Source: Planctomycetaceae bacterium (GTDB lineage: Bacteria; Planctomycetota; Planctomycetia; Planctomycetales; Planctomycetaceae). Taken from it: a stretch of 13,068 nucleotides of DNA. The stretch is taken from the NCBI GenBank assembly GCA_020426125.1, contig JAGQQQ010000390.1, positions 1 through 13,068 of the forward strand. The letters are read 5' to 3'. Each line of letters opens with the position of its first letter. Within the stretch, counting starts at the first letter, position 1. The translations under genes were made by a program, and so were the position numbers. Below are positions 1 to 7,364 of this stretch, in pieces. The notes beneath the pieces were generated by a model, which ran no database searches, had not been told where the DNA came from, and saw nothing but the letters and a program-made list of their open reading frames with translations.

Positions 1-1566
1 TTGAAAGAAAACGCTCAACCCACCCAGGACCTGTTGGGAACTCTCCAGTCGGAGATGGAAGAACTTGCGCAAACACTGGCGACCGAACTTCAAGCGAAAG
101 CGGAGTTCGAACGAACGGTGGGCGAGCTGAGCGGCCAGATCAAAGGCGCCCAGCTGGAGTTGGCCAAGCACGAATCCCAACTGGCGAACCTTCAGGAGAC
201 CCAAGAGCGTTTGGTCCAGAGTCAGCAGCAGCGGACCAGGCAGCGTGAGCAACTCGATCATCGGTTGCTGGAACTTCGAGACGCGATGCGGAAATCAGAC
301 CACGAAATCCTGACAGCGCAAAGCCACATCTCCGAAGCGGCCCTGGAACTCGATCAACTGATTGGGCAATCACGATCCATCGTGACGGAAAGGGACTCGC
401 TGCGCCAGCAACGCCGTGAATTCTCTCGAGAAGAAGACGGGCTACAGAAGCGGCTCCGGAAACAGGAAGACCGACATCGGCATCTGGAATTCGAGATCCA
501 GAAGAGCCGCCATCAACTGACGACCATGGGTGACCGTATCCAGGAAGAGTACCAACTCTCCTTAGAGGATCTGCTGGAGTCCAATCTGTCCGCTTACCAG
601 CAATACCTGGCCGAGCACTACGCTCCGATCGAAGAGGACGCCCCTGAGATCGAGAATCTCGAAGAGAGTGTTGCTGGCGAAGAGAGCGAAGATGGGCCCG
701 GAGCGGATTCCGTGGAAGATTCGAGCGAACAGATCCTTGAAGAAGCCGGAGACACGGAAGTCGCGTCCGAAGAGTTGGACGGAGAAGATCAGGACATTGA
801 GGATTCCGTCCCCGAGGTAGACTCCCCCGAAGATGGGGGGCTGACCAAGGACCGAAAGGTCGACGTACCGTCGTTCGAGGAAGTCCGAGACGAATTGGAA
901 GCGGACGTCGATCGGCTCCGCCGAAAAATTAAGGCGATCGGCAACGTCAACACGGATGCCCTCGACAGCCTCGATGAACTCGAAACTCGTTACGCCACGC
1001 TCAGCAGCCAACTGGAAGACCTGCAAATGGCCAAGTCTGCGCTCGAGGACATCATCCGGCGGATCAATCACGAAAGCGAACGCATCTTTATCACGACGTT
1101 TGAGACCATTCGCGGGCACTTCCAGGAACTGTTCCGCAAACTCTTCGGAGGGGGAAACGCTGACATTGTCCTGGAAGATCCGGAGAACGTGCTCGACTGC
1201 GGCATTGACATCGTTGCCCGCCCCCCCGGGAAGGAACTTCGATCCATTTCCTTGCTCAGCGGGGGCGAGAAGACGATGACAGCCGTCGCGATGCTCTTCG
1301 CCATGTTCAAGAGCAAACCGAGCCCGTACTGCGTCCTCGACGAAGTGGACGCGGCGCTGGATGACGCGAATGTCGATCGCTATGTGACGGTGATCAAGGA
1401 ATTCGTCTCTATGACTCAGTTCATCGTGATCACCCACCGCAAGCGAACCATGACCGCTGCTGATGTGCTGTACGGCGTCACCATGGAACAAGCCGGCGTC
1501 TCGAAACGGATCTCCGTCAGCTTTGACGACGTCAGCGACAACGGCGAAATCCGCAACGCGGCCTGA
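1..1566 (+). CDS. smc: Chromosome segregation ATPase SMC, C-terminal part (5' end outside window)
   Basis: SMC is a homodimeric ATPase that, with ScpA and ScpB, compacts and segregates the chromosome. The window holds the last 521 residues; the first codon (TTG) is simply where the window begins, and the N-terminal Walker A head and hinge lie upstream. Residues 1-200 are heptad-rich coiled coil. Residues about 206-286 are a strongly acidic, low-complexity stretch, after which the coiled coil resumes (about 287-360, including IGNVNTDALDSLDELETRY). The head follows: FGGG at 382-385, ABC signature LLSGGEK at 418-424, Walker B YCVLDEVD at 443-450 with catalytic Glu448, D-loop ALDDAN, and switch histidine 479 in VITHRKRTM. 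The end (ADVLYGVTMEQAGVSK) resembles the B. subtilis SMC C-terminus closely. The stop is TGA at 1564-1566, and the next gene converges 33 bases away. Identification is very secure; the acidic insert is the odd feature. Confidence 0.97.
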   Translation: MKENAQPTQDLLGTLQSEMEELAQTLATELQAKAEFERTVGELSGQIKGAQLELAKHESQLANLQETQERLVQSQQQRTRQREQLDHRLLELRDAMRKSDHEILTAQSHISEAALELDQLIGQSRSIVTERDSLRQQRREFSREEDGLQKRLRKQEDRHRHLEFEIQKSRHQLTTMGDRIQEEYQLSLEDLLESNLSAYQQYLAEHYAPIEEDAPEIENLEESVAGEESEDGPGADSVEDSSEQILEEAGDTEVASEELDGEDQDIEDSVPEVDSPEDGGLTKDRKVDVPSFEEVRDELEADVDRLRRKIKAIGNVNTDALDSLDELETRYATLSSQLEDLQMAKSALEDIIRRINHESERIFITTFETIRGHFQELFRKLFGGGNADIVLEDPENVLDCGIDIVARPPGKELRSISLLSGGEKTMTAVAMLFAMFKSKPSPYCVLDEVDAALDDANVDRYVTVIKEFVSMTQFIVITHRKRTMTAADVLYGVTMEQAGVSKRISVSFDDVSDNGEIRNAA

Positions 1567-1599
1567 TGGACCGGACCACCGGCTCGGGAAAACTCCGAC

Positions 1600-4449
1600 T
1601 CACTTTCTCTGCTCCGCGACGTTGCGGTCCCCTCCGCGGACATGCAGCACGACCGGGACAGTCGCCTGTTCGCCGCCAACTCCAGTCTTCAGATGGAACA
1701 GCCGGGATTGATTCGGGACCCATTTCGCACAGGTAACGAAGAACTCCCGTTCGTTCTGTCCTTCCAGGAGCAGGAGTCCGTTGAGGCCGATGTTGTCGAC
1801 ATAGGTTCCAAAGGGAAGATTCCGCCCTGCATCTTCTTTCCCAAAGGAAATCTCCCCGGTATGGGAGTGACGCGTCGCCACAACCTTGAGCATGATCGTC
1901 TCACCAGGATCAATGACAAACTCCAACGGGCCGTCGTTCCCCTGATTCACGGGAACGGCCCCTTTCTCGGCCGGGTGAATGGCAATCGTCACGGGCGGAT
2001 TGTCAGGGAGTTTGATCTCCTCGAACCCGGTCACAGAGTGCATCACATCTTGTCCCCGGATGCTGGCCGTCGCGCTGATTTGGATCTCTTTGAGCCGTTC
2101 TGGAGAAATCTCTGGAGTATCAGCAGCGGCGACGAGCACGCCATACGCCTGGATTTGTCCCTCCTCGATGACAATGGGACTGGCCATTGTTAATCCCGCC
2201 GGGAGGTTGGCCACCTGAATGGAAACCGGACCATCGAACTGGTCGAGCCGATTGGCGCGGAAGCGGATTTCCGTGGCACTTCCGCGATGCACGCTGAGCT
2301 TCCGGTTCTCGATACTCACCTGGAAATCGGGCTGCCGTGGTCGCAGAGTCAGCTGATACGTGTAATTCTTCCCCTGTTGCCCCCGAACGTCACGCAGACG
2401 GATGACATAATCGCCATCGTCCGGGGCAGTGAACAACAGTTTGGAGTCGCTTCCCATGGTTCGGCGACTCTCGTCATCGTTTTCGTAGAACAGACGGAAA
2501 ACGGGGAGGCCGTTCGGGATCAAGTCCGATCCCGGAGCGTGTGGCTGGACAATGTAACACGGCTCACCCAATGCATGCGCCAACGGAGTCGTGTCAAAAT
2601 AACCCCAGCGAGTTCCCGAACCGGGATACACATCGAACCCCGAGTCCGGGCCGCGTGGGTACAGCCAGAGCTTGGCGACCTCGCCGTTGGCGTACAGGAA
2701 CTCATTGAGTTCCATCTCTTCCCAGTTGAAGACTCGGAAGTCATTGGACTGGTTGCCATCTTTCCCCCGGAAGGTGAAATAGGAATCCCGAACTGCCTGA
2801 AGCAGCGCCCGCTCAATCGGCTTTCCGTCCGCAGACAACACCTCGACAAACGAGTCCAAAGGAGACTTCGACCGAGCCGCGTTGACCTCGACGACCCATT
2901 CCTCTCCCGTCTTCGCGGAGAACTTGAAGAAGTCTTCATCGGTGCCGGATTCGGAATCGATCTTTCCCTTGATCACCGAAGGGGCATTAATCAATTGGGC
3001 TTGCGAGGCATCGGCGTTCGGCTCCTGTTCTTCGACAGTGTTCATCGGCGACTCCACGGTTGCCGCAATCCCCTGCCTCAGCGAGTCCGATTCCGCATCG
3101 GTCTTCCGTTGAGGAAGCGATGGAAGTTTGAGCGAGTCCCAGGATCCGTTGAGCCGCCCCAACAGAAAGCTCCCTTTCACTTGACTCACGGCCACCGCGG
3201 CGGCAATCTCCGGTTGATCATTCAGTAACAGGATCTCAGTATAGTCCCGGGTGTCCCAGACTTTGACGGTGCGGTCTTCCGCCGTTGAGATCAGTCGGGA
3301 ACCGTCGGGGGTGAAGGCAATCTTGAGCACGGCCGCTTCATGAGCGAACCGGGCATAGACTTGGGGATTGATCCTCGGTCGTTCTTTCGAGACGAAACGC
3401 CAAACACGAATGCGGTTGTCCGCGCCCGAGGCGACGATGAACTTGCCATCTGGACTGAACTCGACGGTATAGCATTCCTTCAACGGCTGTCCGAGGGTGT
3501 CGAGGCGTTCACCGTCGCGGACTCGCCAGACTTTGCAAGTGTCGTCGGCGCTGGCACTCGCGAGGGTCGAGCCATCGGGACTGAAGGCGACGTCGTAGAC
3601 GGCGCCATTGTGTCCTAACAACTGGCGAACCTGTTCACCCGTCTCCAGATCCCAAAGTAGAATCTCCCGGTCATAGCTGCATGTGGCCAGTAGCTTGCCA
3701 TCGGGAGAGACCTCGGCGTCGAACATCTGGTCGCGATGCCCCTTGAAGTCACGGACTCGGCGGCCAAGCGGCCATTCCCAAAGCGTCGCGATCCCCCCGG
3801 AACCGGTCACGCCGGACGCGGTGACAAGATGGGTTCCACTCTTTGTGAAATGCAGCGCACTCACCTTGCCCGGGATGTCTTTCAACGTCTGAGCGGGTTG
3901 CCAGTCCCGTTTCTTCTTGCCGGTCTCTGGGTCCACGGTCCGCAGATTCCGGTAGATGGTCGCTTCCCCGAACCGGCCAATCGCGAGGGCTTCCCCATCT
4001 TCGGAGATGGCCATTGCCGTGATGGGCGAGAGGTCTGTGTGAGTCTCGATCGCTGGCGCACGAATCATCAACCGGTCGGGACCGTCGCCATCGGGCCCTT
4101 TGGCCCCCTGTTCGATCCAGAGACGCAGTTTCTCCAATTCTTCGGGTGACGGTTGCGGCTCATCCTCTGGGGGCATCTTCGGTTCCGAGTCGCCTTGAAT
4201 GAGTCGCCAGATCAGGCTGCTGGAGGCATCTCCTGGGAGAACGGCCGGTCCATCTTCGGTTCCCTGTTGAAGTGAGGCGTAGCTCTCCAGCGAAAACTCC
4301 GCTTCCCGGTCCGAATCGTTATGACATCCGGCACAATACTTGGTCAGAATGGGGGCAACGTCTTTCGAGTAATCAACGGTCGGTGCGTCATCAGCGATGA
4401 CTGTTGACGAGAGAAGAATGCAGAAACTCAATAGAGAGTGCAGACGCAT
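1600..4449 (-). CDS. Secreted planctomycete-type cytochrome c / WD40 / PPC-like protein
   Basis: A 949-residue exported protein. Residues 1-19 are a Sec signal peptide, with likely cleavage after VIA. Residues 25-120 are a planctomycete cytochrome c (PSCyt1-type) domain: heme motif CAGCH at 39-43 (His43 axial) and a probable distal ligand Met92 in PKMPPEDE. Residues about 140-445 hold WD40 blades with VSPDGKLLATCSYD, AFSPDGSTLASASADD and TPDGSRLISTAEDRTVKVWD. From about 473 (EEQEPNADASQAQLI) to 705 the pattern is that of a bacterial pre-peptidase C-terminal (PPC) beta-sandwich, and the remaining 240 residues look like further beta-sandwich sequence. The ATG at 4449 places the signal peptide at the N-terminus; only a weak GGA precedes it. 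Proteins of this type are numerous in planctomycetes, but their electron partner and ligand are unknown. The role as a periplasmic heme protein with a binding propeller is inferred. It lies 84 bases downstream of the oxidoreductase gene on the same strand, separated by a palindrome. Confidence 0.9.
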   Translation of the reverse strand: MRLHSLLSFCILLSSTVIADDAPTVDYSKDVAPILTKYCAGCHNDSDREAEFSLESYASLQQGTEDGPAVLPGDASSSLIWRLIQGDSEPKMPPEDEPQPSPEELEKLRLWIEQGAKGPDGDGPDRLMIRAPAIETHTDLSPITAMAISEDGEALAIGRFGEATIYRNLRTVDPETGKKKRDWQPAQTLKDIPGKVSALHFTKSGTHLVTASGVTGSGGIATLWEWPLGRRVRDFKGHRDQMFDAEVSPDGKLLATCSYDREILLWDLETGEQVRQLLGHNGAVYDVAFSPDGSTLASASADDTCKVWRVRDGERLDTLGQPLKECYTVEFSPDGKFIVASGADNRIRVWRFVSKERPRINPQVYARFAHEAAVLKIAFTPDGSRLISTAEDRTVKVWDTRDYTEILLLNDQPEIAAAVAVSQVKGSFLLGRLNGSWDSLKLPSLPQRKTDAESDSLRQGIAATVESPMNTVEEQEPNADASQAQLINAPSVIKGKIDSESGTDEDFFKFSAKTGEEWVVEVNAARSKSPLDSFVEVLSADGKPIERALLQAVRDSYFTFRGKDGNQSNDFRVFNWEEMELNEFLYANGEVAKLWLYPRGPDSGFDVYPGSGTRWGYFDTTPLAHALGEPCYIVQPHAPGSDLIPNGLPVFRLFYENDDESRRTMGSDSKLLFTAPDDGDYVIRLRDVRGQQGKNYTYQLTLRPRQPDFQVSIENRKLSVHRGSATEIRFRANRLDQFDGPVSIQVANLPAGLTMASPIVIEEGQIQAYGVLVAAADTPEISPERLKEIQISATASIRGQDVMHSVTGFEEIKLPDNPPVTIAIHPAEKGAVPVNQGNDGPLEFVIDPGETIMLKVVATRHSHTGEISFGKEDAGRNLPFGTYVDNIGLNGLLLLEGQNEREFFVTCAKWVPNQSRLFHLKTGVGGEQATVPVVLHVRGGDRNVAEQRK

Positions 4450-4494
4450 GATGTGTTCCGGATTTGAAAGAGCATCTCTTGAATAAAATCGCGT

Positions 4495-4523
4495 TTAGCG
4501 ACGGACTTCAAGTCCGTCGCTAA
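4495..4523. repeat. Perfect 13-bp-arm palindrome, 3-base loop (REP-like element or terminator)
   Basis: The arms TTAGCGACGGACT (4495-4507) and AGTCCGTCGCTAA (4511-4523) are exact reverse complements around the loop TCA. The element starts 10 bases after the stop of the minus-strand oxidoreductase gene and ends 45 bases before the cytochrome gene start. The position suits a terminator, but the T-run on the minus strand (in CGATTTT) begins only about 7 bases past the stem, so it is not a classical intrinsic terminator. The symmetry and AT-capped, GC-rich arms also suit a dispersed REP/BIME-type repeat. The structure is certain; its role is inferred. Confidence 0.8.
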
Positions 4524-4533
4524 TCAGTTGAGT

Positions 4534-5850
4534 TCAAGACGAGACGGACCAGTCACGTGCTGCGCGCGAACGTAGCAGATTCGCCTCGGGATCGTTCACG
4601 AACTCTTCAGTTTTTGGGTCGATCTTCAGCGGGCGATTCAGAATCCACGCAATCGCCGCCGCGTGGCTGGCAATGTGGGATCGCCGCATCACATCGGGAT
4701 TGGCGGCGGTTGGCTTTCGCGAACGGATACAATCAAAGAAGTTTCGCGAGTGTGCCGAGACGTCGAGGCCGCGGACTCGTTTCTCCGCTGGTGGTAATTC
4801 CTTTTGCAGAGACTCGGGCGTGACGACGATCTCCCCTTCGTCTCCTGTTTCAACGGATCCTTCGTCCCCGATAAACCGCACGGGACACGTTCCCAACCGC
4901 GTGATGTAATGGGGATCACGGTTCCCAAACGGATCGGGCAGGAAGTCGATAATCAGCTTGACGCCATTCGCGTATCGGCAGACGATCTCCTTCTCCGAAG
5001 GAACATACTCAATGGGCATGGTGTCATCCGCATGATTGGCCCATTGGCACAAATCAACGGTATGCGCTCCCCAGTCCAGCAGGCGAGCCCCGGAGTCGAA
5101 GTCCCATTGCCCCCGCCAGCGCCCCTGCACGTACTTCTCGTTATACGGCCGCCACGCCGCCGGGCCGAGCCACATATTCCAGTCGCAAACCTCTTTCTTC
5201 GGCATTGGTTCCGCCGGGAGCCAGGTGTTGTCCAGCACCGGCATGTAAACCGAAGCGTGCATCGTATGCAGCTTCCCGAGCTTGCCGGTGTGGACGAGTT
5301 CGACCGCCTTTTGAAAATTGGGGACACTCCGGCGTTGTGTGCCCGCCTGGAAGATCCGTTGTTCCTGGTGCATCGTGTCCGCGAGCTGCTGGCAATCGGC
5401 GATGGTAATCCCACACGGCTTCTCGCTGTAGACGTCTTTCCCGGCTTTGGCCGCGAGAATCGAGGCCGCCGCATGCCAACGGTCCCCCGTCGCGATGAGA
5501 ACGGCGTCGATGTCCTTCCGGTCAAGCAACTCACGGAAGTCGCTCGTCAGTTCGCAGTCATCGTTGCCGTAGTGGCCATCGACGAGAGCCTTGCCGGCGT
5601 TGCGACGGGATTGCTGAACATCGGCAATGACCCGGCAGCGAATATCTTCGAACTGCAACATCGACTTGAGGTCGTAGGTGCAGCGGGGCCCGATCCCGAT
5701 CACACCGAGGTTGATCGTCTCGCTGGGGGGCGTGCTTCCCTCTAAACCGAGAACGCGAGACGGCACAATCGTCGCCGCCGAGAGCGCGGCGGTTGCAGAA
5801 ACCGTGGACTTCAAGAAATCGCGACGGGTGGACTTTTCAGACGCACTCAT
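4534..5850 (-). CDS. Tat-exported Gfo/Idh/MocA-family oxidoreductase
   Basis: A 438-residue predicted NAD(P)-dependent oxidoreductase, probably acting on a sugar, cyclitol or related polyol in the periplasm. The N-terminus (STRRDFLKSTVSATAALSAA, residues 7-26) is a twin-arginine signal, which implies export with cofactor bound, as known for glucose-fructose oxidoreductase. A Rossmann fold follows: GVIGIGPRC at 49-57 (the usual third glycine is Cys57), ADVQ at 76-79, and the family EKP motif at 143-145 with Lys144 as the presumed catalytic residue. The C-terminal domain carries DWGAHTVDLCQW (259-270, His263). The reading frame stays open to an ATG at 6195, but I start at ATG 5850: it puts the Tat motif at the N-terminus and has GGGAG 9 bases upstream. 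The family is secure; the substrate is not determinable. The last residues are typical of planctomycete paralogues. Confidence 0.92.
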   Translation of the reverse strand: MSASEKSTRRDFLKSTVSATAALSAATIVPSRVLGLEGSTPPSETINLGVIGIGPRCTYDLKSMLQFEDIRCRVIADVQQSRRNAGKALVDGHYGNDDCELTSDFRELLDRKDIDAVLIATGDRWHAAASILAAKAGKDVYSEKPCGITIADCQQLADTMHQEQRIFQAGTQRRSVPNFQKAVELVHTGKLGKLHTMHASVYMPVLDNTWLPAEPMPKKEVCDWNMWLGPAAWRPYNEKYVQGRWRGQWDFDSGARLLDWGAHTVDLCQWANHADDTMPIEYVPSEKEIVCRYANGVKLIIDFLPDPFGNRDPHYITRLGTCPVRFIGDEGSVETGDEGEIVVTPESLQKELPPAEKRVRGLDVSAHSRNFFDCIRSRKPTAANPDVMRRSHIASHAAAIAWILNRPLKIDPKTEEFVNDPEANLLRSRAARDWSVSS

Positions 5851-5859
5851 TGGCAAACG

Positions 5860-5864
5860 CTCCC
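5860..5864 (-). promoter_or_regulatory. Ribosome binding site deciding the 5850 start
   Basis: GGGAG on the minus strand lies 9 bases upstream of ATG 5850. It supports this start over the in-frame ATG at 6195 and places the Tat signal at the N-terminus. Confidence 0.7.
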
Positions 5865-5916
5865 AAATGGTGTCGGGTCGATTGATTGTTGAGAATCCAT
5901 TCTTGTTGATCAGTTC

Positions 5917-5940
5917 ATAATAAAAGAAGCGGCCTGTCCA
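5917..5940 (-). promoter_or_regulatory. Weak candidate promoter for the oxidoreductase gene
   Basis: On the minus strand, TGGACA (5940-5935) is followed by overlapping -10-like hexamers TATTAT (5922-5917, 12-base spacer) and TATGAA (15-base spacer). The hexamers lie about 65 bases from ATG 5850. Both spacers are shorter than the usual 17, so this is only a candidate; planctomycete promoter consensus is also poorly known. Confidence 0.3.
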
Positions 5941-6280
5941 GCGGTAGCGTCGGACTTCTTTCCTCGTGGCGCGCGTGCGCATCAAAAGTCGCTGAGACAT
6001 TCTCTCGCGATGAGAGGCGCATTCGACAGTCCAAGAAGGGTGAAAACGGATTTCATCCTCATAAGTCCTTGGATTGGCGATCGACACCCCATCACGCATC
6101 GACGTGGCCATCCGTGTTGCTCCGTATTGATTCGTCTGATCCGCGTCCACAATTCCTCGGACCGTAGGTTCATGGATGACAATTCGGAGTCGCACTCCAT
6201 GACGCCGAGAATCACAATAAAAGCCTATTGACTCCGTTCTTCCTGATTCGGACGCGGCACCTCCCTCTGCGGGACGACTC

Positions 6281-6289
6281 TGTTAGAAT
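6281..6289 (+). promoter_or_regulatory. Candidate extended -10 promoter element
   Basis: TGTTAGAAT matches an extended -10 (TGn followed by TAGAAT) 48 bases before ATG 6338. No good -35 hexamer is present 16-18 bases upstream, which an extended -10 can tolerate. It would drive the Tat protein and transporter genes. Confidence 0.35.
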
Positions 6290-6337
6290 CGGAAATCATC
6301 CAAACGCAATCCGGCGGCACCATCGGGAGATCTCATC

Positions 6338-7300
6338 ATGTTCAGAAGACTTAACCGCCGAGAGTTCACTCGCAGTGCTGCGGTCGTCCTGGGGGGCTTC
6401 TCTCTCGGGGGAGCAACGGTGGTTCAGGACGAAGTCGAAAGCCTCACTCGGAATCGCCTAGTCGAGTTGGGAATCAATGCGTTGGCTCGCGCCCCGGAGA
6501 TGAGCTATTTCGCGGATGGTCATCGCGGGGCCGCGTTGATCTCCGCCCATTTGATGTGCGTCAACAATCATTTCAGCGACGACGCATCGAGCCGGATCGT
6601 GGAACTGTTCGATCGAAATTGGGGATCCGGGAAACTCTGCGCCCCCTTTCCGGAGGGGGATCCCGTCCAGGACGCAGCGGAACAGGTCGGAAAGGCCCTG
6701 GCAGACGGAATGGGAACGCTTCGTGAAGTGGGCCACGATGCGATTTTTGCCATGCATGCCATCAAGGCTTTTCGGATCCGACCGGAGTTGGCAACAAAAG
6801 AACGAGTCAAGGGTGTGTGTGATCTGATCGGAGCGATTCAGCCATGGCGCGACAATCCGCCGGACGAAGCGGTGGACCCGCCACTGTTTTCCGATGAGGT
6901 GGCCGCGTCGAGGTACATCCTCAAGGAAGCGAGCCATGCAATCGACCGGTTCGTTGGCTTTGGTCAAGGATTCGCAGGACACATGTTGACCTTTGGGCAG
7001 TCGTTAGTCGAGTTGGCCGCGATGGGGGACGTCGAATGGGCGGAAAGTTGCCGGACTGCCTTTCGCAAGTACGTGACCGAAACACGAAAAGGCCCGTCAC
7101 CGGACGATCGCAAAATCAAGGATCACGCCTTTACAAAATTACGGCCCAATCAAGCCGAATACTGGCAACGTCGCGGGGAGAAGACGCTGGGGATTGGACA
7201 CGTGTTTAAGTACCCCTACGCCTATTACGATTTGCTGGCGCGTGCGAAGGATCCCGAGATCGAAAAAGAGTTTGAGTCGAAGGCTTGGCAACTCTTCTAA
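6338..7300 (+). CDS. Tat-signal protein of unknown function, histidine-rich
   Basis: A 320-residue protein I cannot assign to a named family. The start is well supported: GGGAGA at 6325-6330 ends 7 bases before the ATG, and residues 1-28 form a twin-arginine-like signal (NRREFTRSAAVVLGGFSLGG). The mature part appears mainly helical. It has evenly spaced His residues in what look like conserved blocks: GHRGAALISAHLM (61-73), NNHF (76-79), VGHDAIFAMHAIKAF (131-145), EASHAIDRFVGFGQGFAGHM (197-216) and GIGHVFKYPYAYYDLL (285-300). The pattern suggests a metal- or cofactor-binding helical bundle loaded before Tat export, but that is inference. It may be remotely like questin-oxidase-type helical proteins; I could not confirm this. 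The transporter gene follows after 64 bases on the same strand, probably as an operon. Confidence 0.85.
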   Translation: MFRRLNRREFTRSAAVVLGGFSLGGATVVQDEVESLTRNRLVELGINALARAPEMSYFADGHRGAALISAHLMCVNNHFSDDASSRIVELFDRNWGSGKLCAPFPEGDPVQDAAEQVGKALADGMGTLREVGHDAIFAMHAIKAFRIRPELATKERVKGVCDLIGAIQPWRDNPPDEAVDPPLFSDEVAASRYILKEASHAIDRFVGFGQGFAGHMLTFGQSLVELAAMGDVEWAESCRTAFRKYVTETRKGPSPDDRKIKDHAFTKLRPNQAEYWQRRGEKTLGIGHVFKYPYAYYDLLARAKDPEIEKEFESKAWQLF

Positions 7301-7350
7301 CGGTCGACAAACTACATGATGTTCTCGACATTCGGTCGAAGTCCTGGTTG

Positions 7351-7357
7351 GGAAGAG
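7351..7357 (+). promoter_or_regulatory. Ribosome binding site for the GTG-initiated transporter
   Basis: GGAAGAG lies 7 bases before GTG 7365. It favours this start over the in-frame GTG at 7374, which would leave a longer spacing. Confidence 0.55.
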
Positions 7358-7364
7358 TCGACGA

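Larger units (their letters stand above)
5851..6337. other. 487-base divergent intergenic region
   Basis: This separates the minus-strand oxidoreductase from the plus-strand Tat protein gene. The minus-strand frame of the oxidoreductase stays open through 345 bases of it, but the predicted peptide is arginine-rich with no recognisable domain, precedes a Tat signal and is best read as non-coding. Short plus-strand open frames here show no family resemblance. Candidate promoter elements for both flanking genes lie here (see separate entries). I see no RNA gene or mobile element. Confidence 0.6.

Noticed and set aside
562..1491. A 309-codon minus-strand open frame inside smc
   Set aside because: It covers the universally conserved SMC head on the opposite strand, and its translation looks like a reverse-strand artefact.
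1567..1599. CCGGaccaCCGG as a terminator between smc and the convergent gene
   Set aside because: The stem is only 4 bases with no T-run, expected by chance in GC-rich DNA.
2287..3228. A 313-codon plus-strand open frame opposite the cytochrome/WD40 gene
   Set aside because: It is antisense to confident PPC and WD40 coding sequence, and its Arg- and Pro-rich translation shows no family resemblance.
4804..5745. A 313-codon plus-strand open frame opposite the oxidoreductase
   Set aside because: It is a shadow of the Gfo/Idh/MocA gene, with no motif of its own.
5851..6195. N-terminal extension of the oxidoreductase to ATG 6195
   Set aside because: It would bury the Tat signal 115 residues inside the protein. 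ATG 5850 has a good Shine-Dalgarno, and the extension resembles nothing in the family.
6228..6256. TTGACT at 6228-6233 as a -35 element
   Set aside because: The hexamer 17 bases later (GACGCG) does not resemble a -10 element.
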